A DNA stretch of 64,000 nucleotides from Berkiella sp964594635 (GTDB lineage: Bacteria > Pseudomonadota > Gammaproteobacteria > Berkiellales > Berkiellaceae), in NCBI GenBank assembly GCA_964594635.1, contig CAZQMV010000007.1, positions 1 to 64,000 on the forward strand. Reading direction: 5' to 3'. Below the pieces are notes generated by a model. That model saw only the letters and a list, made by a program, of their open reading frames with translations. It searched no databases and was not told the DNA's origin. The translations under genes and the position numbers were made by a program. Each line of letters begins with the position of its first letter. The stretch's first letter is position 1. Positions 26,571 through 36,692 of this stretch are shown here, piece by piece.

Positions 26571-27497
26571 CTACGAGGATCTTGGCGATTTACTCTTATC
26601 TGCTGATTCATGCTTTGCTGCTTTTTCTGAACTCTCCTTTTCCTTTTTAGATTCAAGATCCCGTTTATGTCCAATGGTTAGTGGTCGTGCTGTAAGCTCA
26701 AGATCCCTTGGATCGAGATCGACATCTTTTCTGCTGTCGGGTTGAGATGCCGCTGCAGAGGGAGCTTCTTCGTTAAAATTGATTTCAGTATCCCAATCTT
26801 TTTCATCATCTGATAGATCTTCAGAGGTTAAGAGTTCGGGTGTTCTAGATCGAGTGTCAATCGAACCCTCCTCAAAATCGTTATCCCAACTAGATTCAAT
26901 GACTTTGGGGCGTTCTACGCGCTGATTATTTGCTTCGGCTTTATTGATACTACTTTGCAATGTTGATATGAGGGTTGGTAATGATTCTAGCTGATCATGA
27001 AATAACGTAACCATTTTTGAATATTCAAAGTATGAACAAAGTAATCTTTGTTCTTTACTCAAAAGCTGTATTTCATCGAAGATACCATCTCTTGTGTTTG
27101 CAATTACTGTCTTTTTCTTGTTGTCCTGTTCCTCATTAAGCTGTTTAGCCAGTATTGCTCGTTGTTCGCCTTTTTCAGATAAATGCGTTACAACTTTGGT
27201 ATCATTGAGGAGCTCTTCAAATAAGTTAGCATTTACGTTTCTAGTTTCCAAGAATGTAAGATCTAATGCATTTTTTATAGCAAGTTGACCTTTTAGTAAT
27301 AAATTTAAATGATATAACTGTCTAGCTATTTCGGTAATATTGAGAGATGTTGGGAATTGTGAATCAAGATCATTGATATTGATAAAATTATTCTTGCTCA
27401 GAAATGAGGTTATTTCTTCAAGCCTTGCGGTGTAGGTACTCGAGAGAGTAGTCAATAATGCTTGAATTTCATCTTGCAGATCTTGTAGCGTTTTCAT
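26571..27497 (-). CDS. Acidic coiled protein of unknown function
   Basis: I do not recognise this 308-residue protein. The N-terminal 190 residues are helical with heptad-like Leu/Ile spacing and no membrane segment or signal peptide. The C-terminal 110 residues are disordered in appearance: Asp/Glu-rich with Ser and Pro, and the end is rich in Lys, Glu and Ser. Such layouts are frequent among secreted effectors, but that is only suggestive. ATG 27497 is preceded by AGGTGA about nine bases upstream. The gene is divergent from the 1846-residue gene, with a 234-base gap that is AT-rich and contains T-runs. Confidence 0.55.
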   Translation of the reverse strand: MKTLQDLQDEIQALLTTLSSTYTARLEEITSFLSKNNFININDLDSQFPTSLNITEIARQLYHLNLLLKGQLAIKNALDLTFLETRNVNANLFEELLNDTKVVTHLSEKGEQRAILAKQLNEEQDNKKKTVIANTRDGIFDEIQLLSKEQRLLCSYFEYSKMVTLFHDQLESLPTLISTLQSSINKAEANNQRVERPKVIESSWDNDFEEGSIDTRSRTPELLTSEDLSDDEKDWDTEINFNEEAPSAAASQPDSRKDVDLDPRDLELTARPLTIGHKRDLESKKEKESSEKAAKHESADKSKSPRSS

Positions 27498-27625
27498 GAG
27501 TAACATCACCTAAATATAAAGGGTCTTGTAGATTAGACAGTAGAGAAATTAAAAATATCCATGGGAACTATTTTTTTTTGTACTTAATATAACTATCGAC
27601 GGAAAATACTGAATGAAAAAACACA

Positions 27626-27654
27626 TTAGATTATCTTCTTAACTCTTCTATACT
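27626..27654 (+). promoter_or_regulatory. Candidate promoter of the giant gene
   Basis: TATACT at 27649-27654 is a good -10 match. TTAGAT at 27626-27631 is a weak -35 at 17 bases. The start codon lies about 78 bases downstream. Confidence 0.35.
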
Positions 27655-27731
27655 TCACCTATCACCAAACACTAGTTGGCAAGGATTGCCTATCTCTCTT
27701 CAAGGAAGAACCTACTTCAATGGAGATCGAG

Positions 27732-30700
27732 ATGGATCAACTTCTTGCGTTGCAGCAAACTAAAAATGATATCGAACAGCGCCTTAATGAATTGTTAGGA
27801 CAATTTGTTGATAGTCAGGGCGTGAAACAAAATTATTTTGACATTTATAACCATGATCTTGGCGTCATTAATCACTTACTTGCACATCCCCCCAGTGAAT
27901 CATCCTTTTATCAAAAAGCGTATGAATCCCAAGAAGAATATAATCAAGCAATGGAATTGGCTAAAAAACGCTGGGAGAAAGGCAATAAAGAATTTGACAT
28001 AGGAAAGGTCATTGTTAAAGATTTAGCGACTCGCAAAAAGCAATTTCAAGACACTGTAGAAGATTTAGCCACTTATGAACAAAAACTAAAGGATATAGAA
28101 AGTTTTTCTAATGCTCAAGAACCACAAAAAAGTGCATTAAAGCGAGGTTCACCTTGGTGGCAACTGCAAACCATTGCTGATGAGCAAGATCAAGCAGATC
28201 TCAATGATATAACGGAACGATTAAAAGCGATTGCGGTAAAGTTAGACATAAAAGATAAAGGCGAAAGAGCCGCTTTACTTGAACAAATCACGGCTATGCA
28301 TACTTTCGATAAAAAAGAGGATTATAAAGTCTGGTTGTTAGAACGAGCATCGATGCTTGATAAAAAAGACAATAAGAAACGAGTGGGAATATTGAATGAG
28401 TTATTCCCATTATTTGCAGGCCGTAATGAGAGATTAAAAAATCTTCGTTCAGCTTGGTTAGCACAAGGAGTCTTAGCAAAAGCATCAACAGATGATTTAA
28501 TTAAACTTAAAGAGGTGATTGATAATTTTTCAGCTTTGATGGATATCATTGAAAAACCTTTAACGTCAAAACCAGTTGATCTCAAAATTAAAGAACAATT
28601 GACGGCAAATCGACGTGTCATTGAGTTAATTATGCAGCAAATCGAAGCTGCTGCAGTATGGCGCATTAAAGGAGCGTCTCAATACGGAAATTTACGTTTA
28701 GATGATGCATTATTTGTCTTAAGACGAGAATTTTCTCAAACTGTTTTTCAATTTGATGATGTATCTGTACTTAACCGTTTTTCTGACATTGCTTCTATGG
28801 CGGTTGACAGCATCAGTTATGGGTGTAGTTTACAAAATTTCAATGTACTGCATAAACTGCTACAGCGGTCTAAAAATGTTAAAGTGCAACAGCAATGGTT
28901 AAATTCACGATGGGCCACCAATAGTGACAAGCGTAACCTCATTGAAGTAACTGTTCAGGGTAATGCTATTATTCCCAAAGTTGTTGCACCATCCGTCCCT
29001 TTGAAACCACATTATTTTCCACCAGGAGCATGGATCCGCTATTGGTTTTTTAGAAGCAATGAACTTCTTACAGGGTTTTGGGGATGGGTGCGCAAAATAT
29101 GGGTAGGAATTTCAAATGAAGCGGTAACTTTAATCAATGAAACGTATCGACATGTCGATAGTTTTGAAAAAACCGTGAGAGAAAATCGTACTGAAGGTAA
29201 AGGGTTTAATTTGCTCTTTTTAGGTCAATCCACATCGTTTTTAGATGCTTTAGAAATTGTGCCGATACTTGCAGCTGAAAAACAACGCACCAAAGAAATG
29301 GTAACAAAAGGTGTATTAGGCGCTATTCTTCGATGGACGCCATTTTTTAAAGTCAAATTGACCAGCGAATTTAGTGAAACTTGGCTAAAAGAACTCGAAC
29401 GTGCTGAAAAGGCAATTAAAGACAAATCAACCAAAATTGCCAGTTATATCATGGAAGATTTCGAAGACATGCTATTAGATAGCATTGAAAATAAATCTTT
29501 CCTATTACCTGCAAATTTGATGAATAATTTAGAGAAGTATATCCAATATTATGGCAGTGAAGCAGATTTAAAGCGTTTACAACAAATAGCCTCGCCCTTA
29601 TATGTTATACGGAAATTTAACTTTTTAGTGCCACCCAAAAATGACGATCTGTTTCGTGAAATAGACGATGATAATGTCACTGCGTTTTTACGTTATGCTG
29701 AAAAATATTGGTCTGAAGAACAGGTCACTGCAGTTAAGGTAATTGTAGGAATCATTACTCGGACAAATATTCCAAAAAATGCTGCTGAAGATGAATTAGT
29801 ATTTGAGAAAGTAAAATGTTTAATAGCGGAACAAGATAAACGCAAAGTGTTTACTGAAGTCATGACCCGAATTGCGAAAGATTATGTGTTCACGACAGGG
29901 GATAATGGCAATGATGATTGCTTATATTTTTTAGATAGATTTGCCAGTGATGCCGCCCGTACTTGGCGTACACATCGAAGCGACAATGTAGATGAGAAAT
30001 TTACATTTATCAATAACTTGCTCATTCAAGAGTCTGGCGCTGAAAAAGATCTAACAAGTAATGAAGTGCAAGAAATAGGTGCAACGCAATTTAAATATAA
30101 TAGTTATGACAGATACATTAAAGATATTGAAATTGCAGAGCGTGAAAGTAAAGCGCGTCGCATGCTGCTCTTAAAGCAGCAAGCTTCTGCCTATATCAAA
30201 AAGTATTCGGGTGACAATTTAGCGTATGCTGATCTGATGTTTGCCCTTAGTCCAGAGAGGGTTGAACCTTTTGTTTTGGACTATTGCGAAAAGCGCTTTA
30301 TGTGGTTAATTGAACAAGATAACCTGGATAATTCGCTTGGCTTAAGTGAAGCGGATGAACGATTTATAGCCACTGTAAAATCTTATCCTAACATCATTGC
30401 AAAACTTGTTACGCTTATTAAAGAACATACCGATGGTGCAGATGATCAGTTGTCGGAATGGGTATTACGTTTTAATGCCCCTACGTTAACGGCAACTTAC
30501 TTTAATAAGCGGTTTGAAAAAATGCTGAATGAAAATAAATTTCGAGATATTTTGCAAGATGGTGACTTTTATGAGCAGTTATTAGCAAATCCGTTATTTG
30601 CAAAAGGCGTTTATGAAACATTAAGTGCAAAATTATCCACATATGCAAGTACGGAAGATTGGGATGGATTATGTTCTGATCATTTTTTTAATGTTGTTGA

Positions 30701-33272
30701 AAAAGTAGGCACATTACAAAACAAGGAAGCTTATCGCCTTTTGACAATTAAATATCTACTCATGATGAATAATAGCAATTTAACTGAAAAGTATATTACT
30801 AAATTAGCTGAGTATGTTGGAGCAGCGAATTTGGATAAAATGACAACTTTGCCTAAAGCAAAGCAATTACTTATCGACATTGTTTCTGAACATTTGCAAA
30901 AATTGGGCCCGAACGTTTGGCAAGGTCATGCACAATATTTTATTGAATTTTTTATACCTAAAGAAAATAAAATTCTACGACAAAATATTCATTTGAAATG
31001 GTTAACCGAATTCATTCAGTCGCCTCAAAGATTTTCAGGTAAAGCATTTGTCGATCGATCAAATTTAGATGGTAAATTTCATTTTCAAAATAGACAAGTC
31101 CCAAGCGATACAGTTAATTTAACTGATTTTTATGGTGAGGATAATATTTCCAAAGTGAGAAAATTAATCATGGATCGTCTTGATAATTTCTCTTTAAATT
31201 TAGAAGATGATGTGATTCAACTGATCAATGGCTATTTTCGAGATCCTGTTTTTAATTTACACGAAGATTGGCCATTGTATCGTAAAAAGCGCGATTTACT
31301 TGCGGGGGCGCAAAAAACGATCCATTGTCTACGTAATGGTTTTTATAACGATGGGATAGCCTTATTAGAAGGATTTTATGTGCAAATGACAGGCGCTGAA
31401 GCGCTTGCTACCATCGATACTGGTCGCCTTACGCAACAAATTGTGCCTTATCAACAACGCTTGTTTAAACAAATTTCGTCTGTGGTAACGGAATCATGTA
31501 AAGAATTATTTATCAACCCAATATTATTAGAAAGTAATGAAATTGATGACAAAGTAGAAGATTTGGCTTTGGAAAAACAACAAAGAACATTCATGGAGTT
31601 ACTAGCTAAAGCAAATCTGCCTGCTTCGTTTAAGCAAGAGATCATAACGCATTATCAAAATCGCTCTCTTTGTCTTTCAAAACTAAAAGCTTTTACGGCT
31701 AATCTGAGTTTTGAAAAAATGCATTTAATTACCTTTGATAGCAATGATCTGGCATTATTTAGCAAAAGCTTGAGTATCAAAGCGAAAAGAAATTTAAGGA
31801 TCCAGGTTAACACTCTAAAAGATTATTTAAATCCTGAGGATCCATTGACTAAAGCGTTAGGTGCTTGGCAGCGCCTTTTAAAGGATAATTATAGTGTGGA
31901 AAATGCTAAAGTGGCGGATGCGGCAGAATTGAATCAATATCGTGCTACCCAAAAAAATTACCCGAAAATGGCCGAGGACATGGCAGCGAGATTAATCGCT
32001 GCTTTAGATGCACATGAAGAGCTAACCTATTTTCCTTTATTTAAAGAAACCAGAGTTGCTTATCAAAGTATGCAGTATTTAACAGAAGCCACACAACAGC
32101 AGCTTTTTACCAGTGTTAAATCGAAAATAGAATGGCTGTTAGTGCATTCTGATCCAGTGAATGCGCAATTTTCACGAGTGGATTGGTCGTATCATCAAAA
32201 ATTATTAGAGGGGATGTTGCAGGCATCAACGCCTAATTCATTTATTACCCAAATAACGACAGGCATTTCAATCTGGGTGAATAGTTGTTTAAGTGATGTT
32301 GAGAAGCAATTAAAAACCTTGTTAGATGAATTGGACACTCGTGCTCAATCGAAAAATGCAGCTGCGTTGTTTTTAGATCCAACTGTTAAAAAGGATAATC
32401 AGCTGAGTATTCTCGAAAAAGAGTATCTGGTACTAAAAAAAGCCCTATTTGTGAGAACTTTTGGGAGTAAAGAACAAACTGAAAAATTGGATCAATTGTT
32501 AAATGAAGTATCGCGTAGACAACATTTAGCCATGATGAAAGGTGCGAGTGGGTTTTTGGTAGAGCATTCTTTAGATTTTGCTGACAAATTGTTATCAACG
32601 GCAGGTTCCGATAGTCAGCAAGAAAAATCCAGTGAAATTGCGCAGAAATGGAATATGTATCGGAGTCAACCCGCACAAACGGCATTACAAGCTATCCGTA
32701 AGGTTGCCGTGAATGATGCATTACCAGGATATATTGCAGCGTTTGATAAAGGTATTTATGAATACTTTGTTAAAAAGCATCATTTACCCGCCAATTTTCA
32801 CACCATCATGTTGGATAAAATGAAAGAATGGGATCTTGGTGATGCCTTGTTGGAGCCTGAACGCATTCTTAAAAAACATCCACTCTCAGAGTTTTTGGGC
32901 ATTTTAACGCCATTGGCTGCAAAGTCATCTCATGGATTGCTGTATAGCAAACCCTCGACGAGCGATGCGAGTAAATTATTTGTGGGTTTTTGTTTGAGTA
33001 TCGAAGCGCATCAATTAGTGAAATTGTGGCAAAACCGACAAGCAACGAATAGTGCATTTGATGTGACTTTTAAACCAGCCGATATCAGTGGTCCGCTCGA
33101 TAAACTAGTTAAGCAGCTTATCAAGAAATATAATATTGGTCGGGGCGAGTTTAATAAAGGGTTGTTTAAAGCGATTGCCAAGGACAGCGAATATTTTGCC
33201 TCTTGGTCTGCGACGACGGTGCCGACTAAACAAGTTGCAGCGTTGGTGGGGAGAAAAGTGCAACCGATGTAG
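27732..33272 (+). CDS. Giant cytosolic-type protein of unknown function (1846 residues)
   Basis: I do not recognise a family. The protein is overwhelmingly alpha-helical in composition, with no signal peptide and no clear membrane helix. Residues of about 425-470 are unusually rich in Trp, Phe and Tyr (PPGAWIRYWFFRSNEL and WGWVRKIWVG), which might bind a membrane surface or form a structural core. No enzyme motif or repeat was found. GGAG lies six bases before ATG 27732; an in-frame ATG at 27720 has no such site. The gene has base composition like its neighbours and an intact frame over 5.5 kb, so it is under selection. A secreted effector or large structural protein is possible; this is inference from size and context. 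Confidence 0.6.
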   Translation: MDQLLALQQTKNDIEQRLNELLGQFVDSQGVKQNYFDIYNHDLGVINHLLAHPPSESSFYQKAYESQEEYNQAMELAKKRWEKGNKEFDIGKVIVKDLATRKKQFQDTVEDLATYEQKLKDIESFSNAQEPQKSALKRGSPWWQLQTIADEQDQADLNDITERLKAIAVKLDIKDKGERAALLEQITAMHTFDKKEDYKVWLLERASMLDKKDNKKRVGILNELFPLFAGRNERLKNLRSAWLAQGVLAKASTDDLIKLKEVIDNFSALMDIIEKPLTSKPVDLKIKEQLTANRRVIELIMQQIEAAAVWRIKGASQYGNLRLDDALFVLRREFSQTVFQFDDVSVLNRFSDIASMAVDSISYGCSLQNFNVLHKLLQRSKNVKVQQQWLNSRWATNSDKRNLIEVTVQGNAIIPKVVAPSVPLKPHYFPPGAWIRYWFFRSNELLTGFWGWVRKIWVGISNEAVTLINETYRHVDSFEKTVRENRTEGKGFNLLFLGQSTSFLDALEIVPILAAEKQRTKEMVTKGVLGAILRWTPFFKVKLTSEFSETWLKELERAEKAIKDKSTKIASYIMEDFEDMLLDSIENKSFLLPANLMNNLEKYIQYYGSEADLKRLQQIASPLYVIRKFNFLVPPKNDDLFREIDDDNVTAFLRYAEKYWSEEQVTAVKVIVGIITRTNIPKNAAEDELVFEKVKCLIAEQDKRKVFTEVMTRIAKDYVFTTGDNGNDDCLYFLDRFASDAARTWRTHRSDNVDEKFTFINNLLIQESGAEKDLTSNEVQEIGATQFKYNSYDRYIKDIEIAERESKARRMLLLKQQASAYIKKYSGDNLAYADLMFALSPERVEPFVLDYCEKRFMWLIEQDNLDNSLGLSEADERFIATVKSYPNIIAKLVTLIKEHTDGADDQLSEWVLRFNAPTLTATYFNKRFEKMLNENKFRDILQDGDFYEQLLANPLFAKGVYETLSAKLSTYASTEDWDGLCSDHFFNVVEKVGTLQNKEAYRLLTIKYLLMMNNSNLTEKYITKLAEYVGAANLDKMTTLPKAKQLLIDIVSEHLQKLGPNVWQGHAQYFIEFFIPKENKILRQNIHLKWLTEFIQSPQRFSGKAFVDRSNLDGKFHFQNRQVPSDTVNLTDFYGEDNISKVRKLIMDRLDNFSLNLEDDVIQLINGYFRDPVFNLHEDWPLYRKKRDLLAGAQKTIHCLRNGFYNDGIALLEGFYVQMTGAEALATIDTGRLTQQIVPYQQRLFKQISSVVTESCKELFINPILLESNEIDDKVEDLALEKQQRTFMELLAKANLPASFKQEIITHYQNRSLCLSKLKAFTANLSFEKMHLITFDSNDLALFSKSLSIKAKRNLRIQVNTLKDYLNPEDPLTKALGAWQRLLKDNYSVENAKVADAAELNQYRATQKNYPKMAEDMAARLIAALDAHEELTYFPLFKETRVAYQSMQYLTEATQQQLFTSVKSKIEWLLVHSDPVNAQFSRVDWSYHQKLLEGMLQASTPNSFITQITTGISIWVNSCLSDVEKQLKTLLDELDTRAQSKNAAALFLDPTVKKDNQLSILEKEYLVLKKALFVRTFGSKEQTEKLDQLLNEVSRRQHLAMMKGASGFLVEHSLDFADKLLSTAGSDSQQEKSSEIAQKWNMYRSQPAQTALQAIRKVAVNDALPGYIAAFDKGIYEYFVKKHHLPANFHTIMLDKMKEWDLGDALLEPERILKKHPLSEFLGILTPLAAKSSHGLLYSKPSTSDASKLFVGFCLSIEAHQLVKLWQNRQATNSAFDVTFKPADISGPLDKLVKQLIKKYNIGRGEFNKGLFKAIAKDSEYFASWSATTVPTKQVAALVGRKVQPM

Positions 33273-33279
33273 GTTGCTT

Positions 33280-33366
33280 TGGTGCCGGAGGAGAGACTCG
33301 AACTCTCACGAAGTTGCCCTCACCAGATTTTGAGTCTGGCGCGTCTACCAGTTCCACCACTCCGGC
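33280..33366 (-). tRNA. tRNA-Leu (anticodon CAA)
   Basis: On the minus strand a complete class II tRNA is seen. The acceptor stem GCCGGAG pairs with CTCCGGC. The anticodon stem CCAGA/TCTGG encloses the loop CTCAAAA, giving anticodon CAA, which reads UUG (Leu). A long variable arm precedes the T arm with GTTCGAGTC. The discriminator is A and the CCA end is encoded (33280-33282). It is convergent with the giant gene, whose stop codon is eight bases away. Confidence 0.95.
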
Positions 33367-33382
33367 CCGATAAGACGCAGCG

Positions 33383-33410
33383 AGTATAGCAAAGGAAGCC
33401 ACGAGAACAA
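33383..33410 (-). promoter_or_regulatory. Promoter of tRNA-Leu
   Basis: Read on the minus strand, TTGTTC (33405-33410) and TATACT (33383-33388) are separated by 16 bases, a good sigma-70 match. The mature tRNA begins 17 bases further on. The intervening sequence is GC-rich (GCTGCG), as expected for a stable-RNA discriminator region. Confidence 0.7.
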
Positions 33411-33523
33411 AGGACTTTAGAAGTTGCGTCATTGGTCCTAAAACGGTAGATTGCAAACCCAGAGTCAGGAACTATTTCAAATAGCCTGATTGGTTAGTTT
33501 AATTAATTAGTTTTGGGTGAATC

Positions 33524-33877
33524 ATGCGTAACGCGCTATTAGCAATCTTTTTATTTTCCTTCACAACCGTTTGTTTTGCAGATGCAGCTGCCCCAGGCCC
33601 AGGCATGATGGGAAATATATTAATGCTTGGCGGCTTTTTGCTCATATTTTATTTCATGTTGATCCGTCCACAAAGCAAGCGTGCTAAAGAACATCAAGCG
33701 CTGGTATCCAGTATTGCAAAAGATGATGAAGTGATTGTAAACGGTGGTATCCTGGGTAAAGTAACACGGGTGACCGACCAATTTATCGTTGTGGCAATTG
33801 CAGATGGCGTTGAGATGAAAGTCCAAAAGTCAGCTGTGTCAGCTTCGATACCTAAAGGAACACTGAAAAGCATCTAA
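33524..33877 (+). CDS. yajC: Preprotein translocase subunit YajC
   Basis: YajC is a small membrane partner of SecD and SecF. The 117-residue product has one strong membrane helix (ILMLGGFLLIFYFMLI) followed by the family motif RPQSKRAKEHQ and a small beta domain (EVIVNGGILGKVTRV). An additional hydrophobic N-terminus resembling a signal peptide precedes it. It heads the yajC-secD-secF operon; the queA and tgt genes often found upstream are not present and a tRNA takes their place. Confidence 0.95.
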   Translation: MRNALLAIFLFSFTTVCFADAAAPGPGMMGNILMLGGFLLIFYFMLIRPQSKRAKEHQALVSSIAKDDEVIVNGGILGKVTRVTDQFIVVAIADGVEMKVQKSAVSASIPKGTLKSI

Positions 33878-33898
33878 GGGAATATAGAGGACGATACC

Positions 33899-35761
33899 AT
33901 GCTCAATAAATATCCTGCTTGGAAATATTGGCTATTATTGGTCATATTGACGGTTGGACTCATTTATTCTGCGCCCAATCTATTTGGCGAAGATCCAGCA
34001 GTGCAGGTGTTGCCAACGGCAAGCCGTGCGCTGACCAAAACAACCAAAGATGAAATCGAAAAAGTATTGACTGAGTCAGATATCGCTTTCAAATCGATTC
34101 GTCAAGAAAACGAAAGTTTGCTCATCCGCTTTAAAGACACGGCTTCACAAATCAAAGGCAAAGATGCCATTCACGACAAGTTGGGTGAAAATTATACGGT
34201 TGCTTTAAATCTTGCTCCCAAAACGCCAGCTTGGCTAGAAGCCTTAGGGGCTAAACCCATGAAATTGGGGTTAGACTTGCGGGGTGGTGTACACTTCTTA
34301 ATGGAAGTCGATGTTAATTCAGCTATTTCTCGTCGTATGGAAGGAATGCTGGGTGACATACGAACCGAGCTACGCGATGAAAAAATTCGCTATCGTCAAA
34401 TCTCACCAGGCAGTAATGAATCGATCAATCTATATTTTGACGACAAAGAAACCTTAGAAAAAGCGTTAGGCCATTTGCAAAAGCGCTATGGTGAGTTTGA
34501 CTTTTTGACGCAAATTCAAGATGGCAAAATGCAAATTGTGTGTCAGTTAAAACCTAGCAGCATTCAAGAAATTCGTAACTATACCCTTGAGCAAACCCTC
34601 TCTACTTTGCGTAATCGCGTTAACGAGTTAGGTGTTGCCGAAGCCGTTGTTCAACGCCAAGGGGCTAATCACATTGTGGTTGAGTTGCCCGGTATCCAAG
34701 ATACGGCTCGCGCTAAAGATATCTTAGGTAAAACCGCTACTTTAGAATTTCATTTACAAGCAAAAGAAGAGAGCGTCAAAGCAGTGCCTGGTCGCCAAGC
34801 GCCTCCTGGAACCAAGTGGTATTATGACCGAGATGGACAGCCTGTCTTGTTAAAAAAGCGGGTTGTATTAACTGGCGATTCGATTACGGGTGCTTCGATT
34901 GGCGCAGATGACCGTACGGGGCGTCCTGCGGTACATGTTCGCGTAGGCGGAGCAGGTCTTCCTTTATTCAAAAAAACCACCATTGAAAACATTGGCAATT
35001 TATTAGCCGTGGTTTATATCGAAACAAAAACCGAGCAAGAAAATGTCGATGGTCAGCTTGTTAAGAAAAATAAAACCCATGAGACACTGATTAGTATTGC
35101 AACGATTCAAAGTGCCTTAGGCAGTAACTTCCAAATTACAGGCTTTACGTTGCCTGAAGCACAGGATCTGTCATTGTTACTACGAGCTGGTGCACTGCCG
35201 GCTAGTATTCAAATTGTTGAAGAACGCACCGTAGGACCAAGTCTTGGTCAAGAGAACATTCGTTTAGGGATATTGTCTATCGAAGTGGGGTTAGGCCTGG
35301 TAGTCGTTGGCATGATGCTCTATTACAGCGTATTTGGGATCATTGCAAATTTGGCACTGCTTATTAACGTGATTTTGCTCGTTGCTATTTTGTCAGTCAT
35401 GGGAGCCACGCTCACTTTACCAGGTATGGCGGGTATCGTGCTTACAGTGGGTATGGCGGTAGATGCCAACGTGCTTATTTTTGAGCGAATACGAGAAGAG
35501 CTACGCCATGGCATGTCGATACAAGCGGCAATACATAGTGGCTTTGATCGCGCGTTAGCAACCATTATCGATTCAAATTTAACCACCTTAATTGTGGTTA
35601 TTATTCTGTTTTGTATTGGAACAGGCCCCATCAAAGGGTTCGCGATCACGACCTGCATTGGTATTATGACCTCAATGTTGACGGCTGTAACGTGTACTCG
35701 TGCGATTGTCAATTTAGCGTATGGTCGTCGTTCTGTTAAACATCTGCCAATAGGGATCTAG
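33899..35761 (+). CDS. secD: Protein translocase subunit SecD
   Basis: SecD is the larger half of the SecDF complex, which uses the proton gradient to assist protein export. The product has the N-terminal anchor, the motif LGLDLRGGVHFLMEVD, a large periplasmic part, and the C-terminal RND-type membrane domain with VGMAVDANVLIFERIREEL. Length is 620 residues, normal for gammaproteobacteria. It lies 21 bases after yajC and one base before secF. Confidence 0.96.
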   Translation: MLNKYPAWKYWLLLVILTVGLIYSAPNLFGEDPAVQVLPTASRALTKTTKDEIEKVLTESDIAFKSIRQENESLLIRFKDTASQIKGKDAIHDKLGENYTVALNLAPKTPAWLEALGAKPMKLGLDLRGGVHFLMEVDVNSAISRRMEGMLGDIRTELRDEKIRYRQISPGSNESINLYFDDKETLEKALGHLQKRYGEFDFLTQIQDGKMQIVCQLKPSSIQEIRNYTLEQTLSTLRNRVNELGVAEAVVQRQGANHIVVELPGIQDTARAKDILGKTATLEFHLQAKEESVKAVPGRQAPPGTKWYYDRDGQPVLLKKRVVLTGDSITGASIGADDRTGRPAVHVRVGGAGLPLFKKTTIENIGNLLAVVYIETKTEQENVDGQLVKKNKTHETLISIATIQSALGSNFQITGFTLPEAQDLSLLLRAGALPASIQIVEERTVGPSLGQENIRLGILSIEVGLGLVVVGMMLYYSVFGIIANLALLINVILLVAILSVMGATLTLPGMAGIVLTVGMAVDANVLIFERIREELRHGMSIQAAIHSGFDRALATIIDSNLTTLIVVIILFCIGTGPIKGFAITTCIGIMTSMLTAVTCTRAIVNLAYGRRSVKHLPIGI

Positions 35762-35762
35762 C

Positions 35763-36692
35763 ATGGAGTTTTTTCATCGCGAAACCAATTTTGACTTTAT
35801 GGGCATTCGTAAGTGGACAGCGATGCTGTCTACGGTCGTTATGGTGGTGTCCTTAGGGCTGTTATTTGTAAAAGGTTTGAACTTCGGACTCGATTTTACC
35901 GGAGGTACGCAGTTAGAGTTGCGCTATGAAAAGCCGGTAAATTTTGAAGAAGTACGCGAACAACTCGAAAAAGCAGGTTTAAACGGCGCTAAGGTTACTC
36001 AATATGGTAGCACCAGAGATATTCTCGTTAAAATATCAAATCGCGCTGGGGTATCAGAGCAACAACTAGGTCAATTAGTTCTGAACGCGTTAAAGATCCA
36101 TGAAGAAAAGGTTGAATTGCGTCGCATAGAATTTGTGGGTGCAGAAGTAGGGGAGAACCTTGCTGAACAGGGCACGCTTGCTGTTGTGGTTTCACTCCTT
36201 GCGATGATGCTTTATATCGCAGTGCGTTTTGAATATCGCTTTGGTATCAGCGCAGCGATAGCTCTAATGCATGATCCTATTTTAATTTTGGGCGTGTTTT
36301 CCTTCTTTCAACTTGATTTTGACTTAGCGGTGCTAGCAGCGATTTTGGCGGTGATTGGTTATTCATTGAACGATACTATCGTGATTTATGACCGCGTTCG
36401 GGAAAATTTCCGAAAAGTTCGTAAAGGCACACCGACAGAAATCATGAATTTATCGATTAACCAAACATTATCTCGAACCATTATGACCTCGACGTTAACG
36501 TTAATGGTCGTCGTCGCGTTATATTTTATCGGTGGGGAATCATTACGTGGTTTTTCACTTGCTTTTATCATCGGTATTATTGTAGGTACCTATTCCTCCA
36601 TCTTTATTGCTGGTGCATCAGCATTAACCATGGGTTTAAGTCGTGCTGATCTGATGCCATCGAGCAAAAAAATCGTGGATGATATGCCTTGA
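35763..36692 (+). CDS. secF: Protein translocase subunit SecF
   Basis: SecF completes the SecDF complex. It has the motif NFGLDFTGGTQLELRY and the membrane segment GYSLNDTIVIYDRVREN that pairs with the SecD equivalent. Six hydrophobic segments are visible in 309 residues. The gene begins one base after the secD stop, and its own TGA overlaps a TTG start of the next gene. Confidence 0.96.
   Translation: MEFFHRETNFDFMGIRKWTAMLSTVVMVVSLGLLFVKGLNFGLDFTGGTQLELRYEKPVNFEEVREQLEKAGLNGAKVTQYGSTRDILVKISNRAGVSEQQLGQLVLNALKIHEEKVELRRIEFVGAEVGENLAEQGTLAVVVSLLAMMLYIAVRFEYRFGISAAIALMHDPILILGVFSFFQLDFDLAVLAAILAVIGYSLNDTIVIYDRVRENFRKVRKGTPTEIMNLSINQTLSRTIMTSTLTLMVVVALYFIGGESLRGFSLAFIIGIIVGTYSSIFIAGASALTMGLSRADLMPSSKKIVDDMP

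Noticed and set aside
33280..33366. tRNA-Leu as an integration site for a mobile island holding the giant gene
   Set aside because: No integrase, no second copy of the tRNA 3' end and no change of base composition were seen nearby.
33226..33456. Open frame of 76 codons on the minus strand across the tRNA-Leu gene
   Set aside because: It covers the tRNA and the tail of the giant gene, has no family resemblance, and the tRNA fully explains the sequence.
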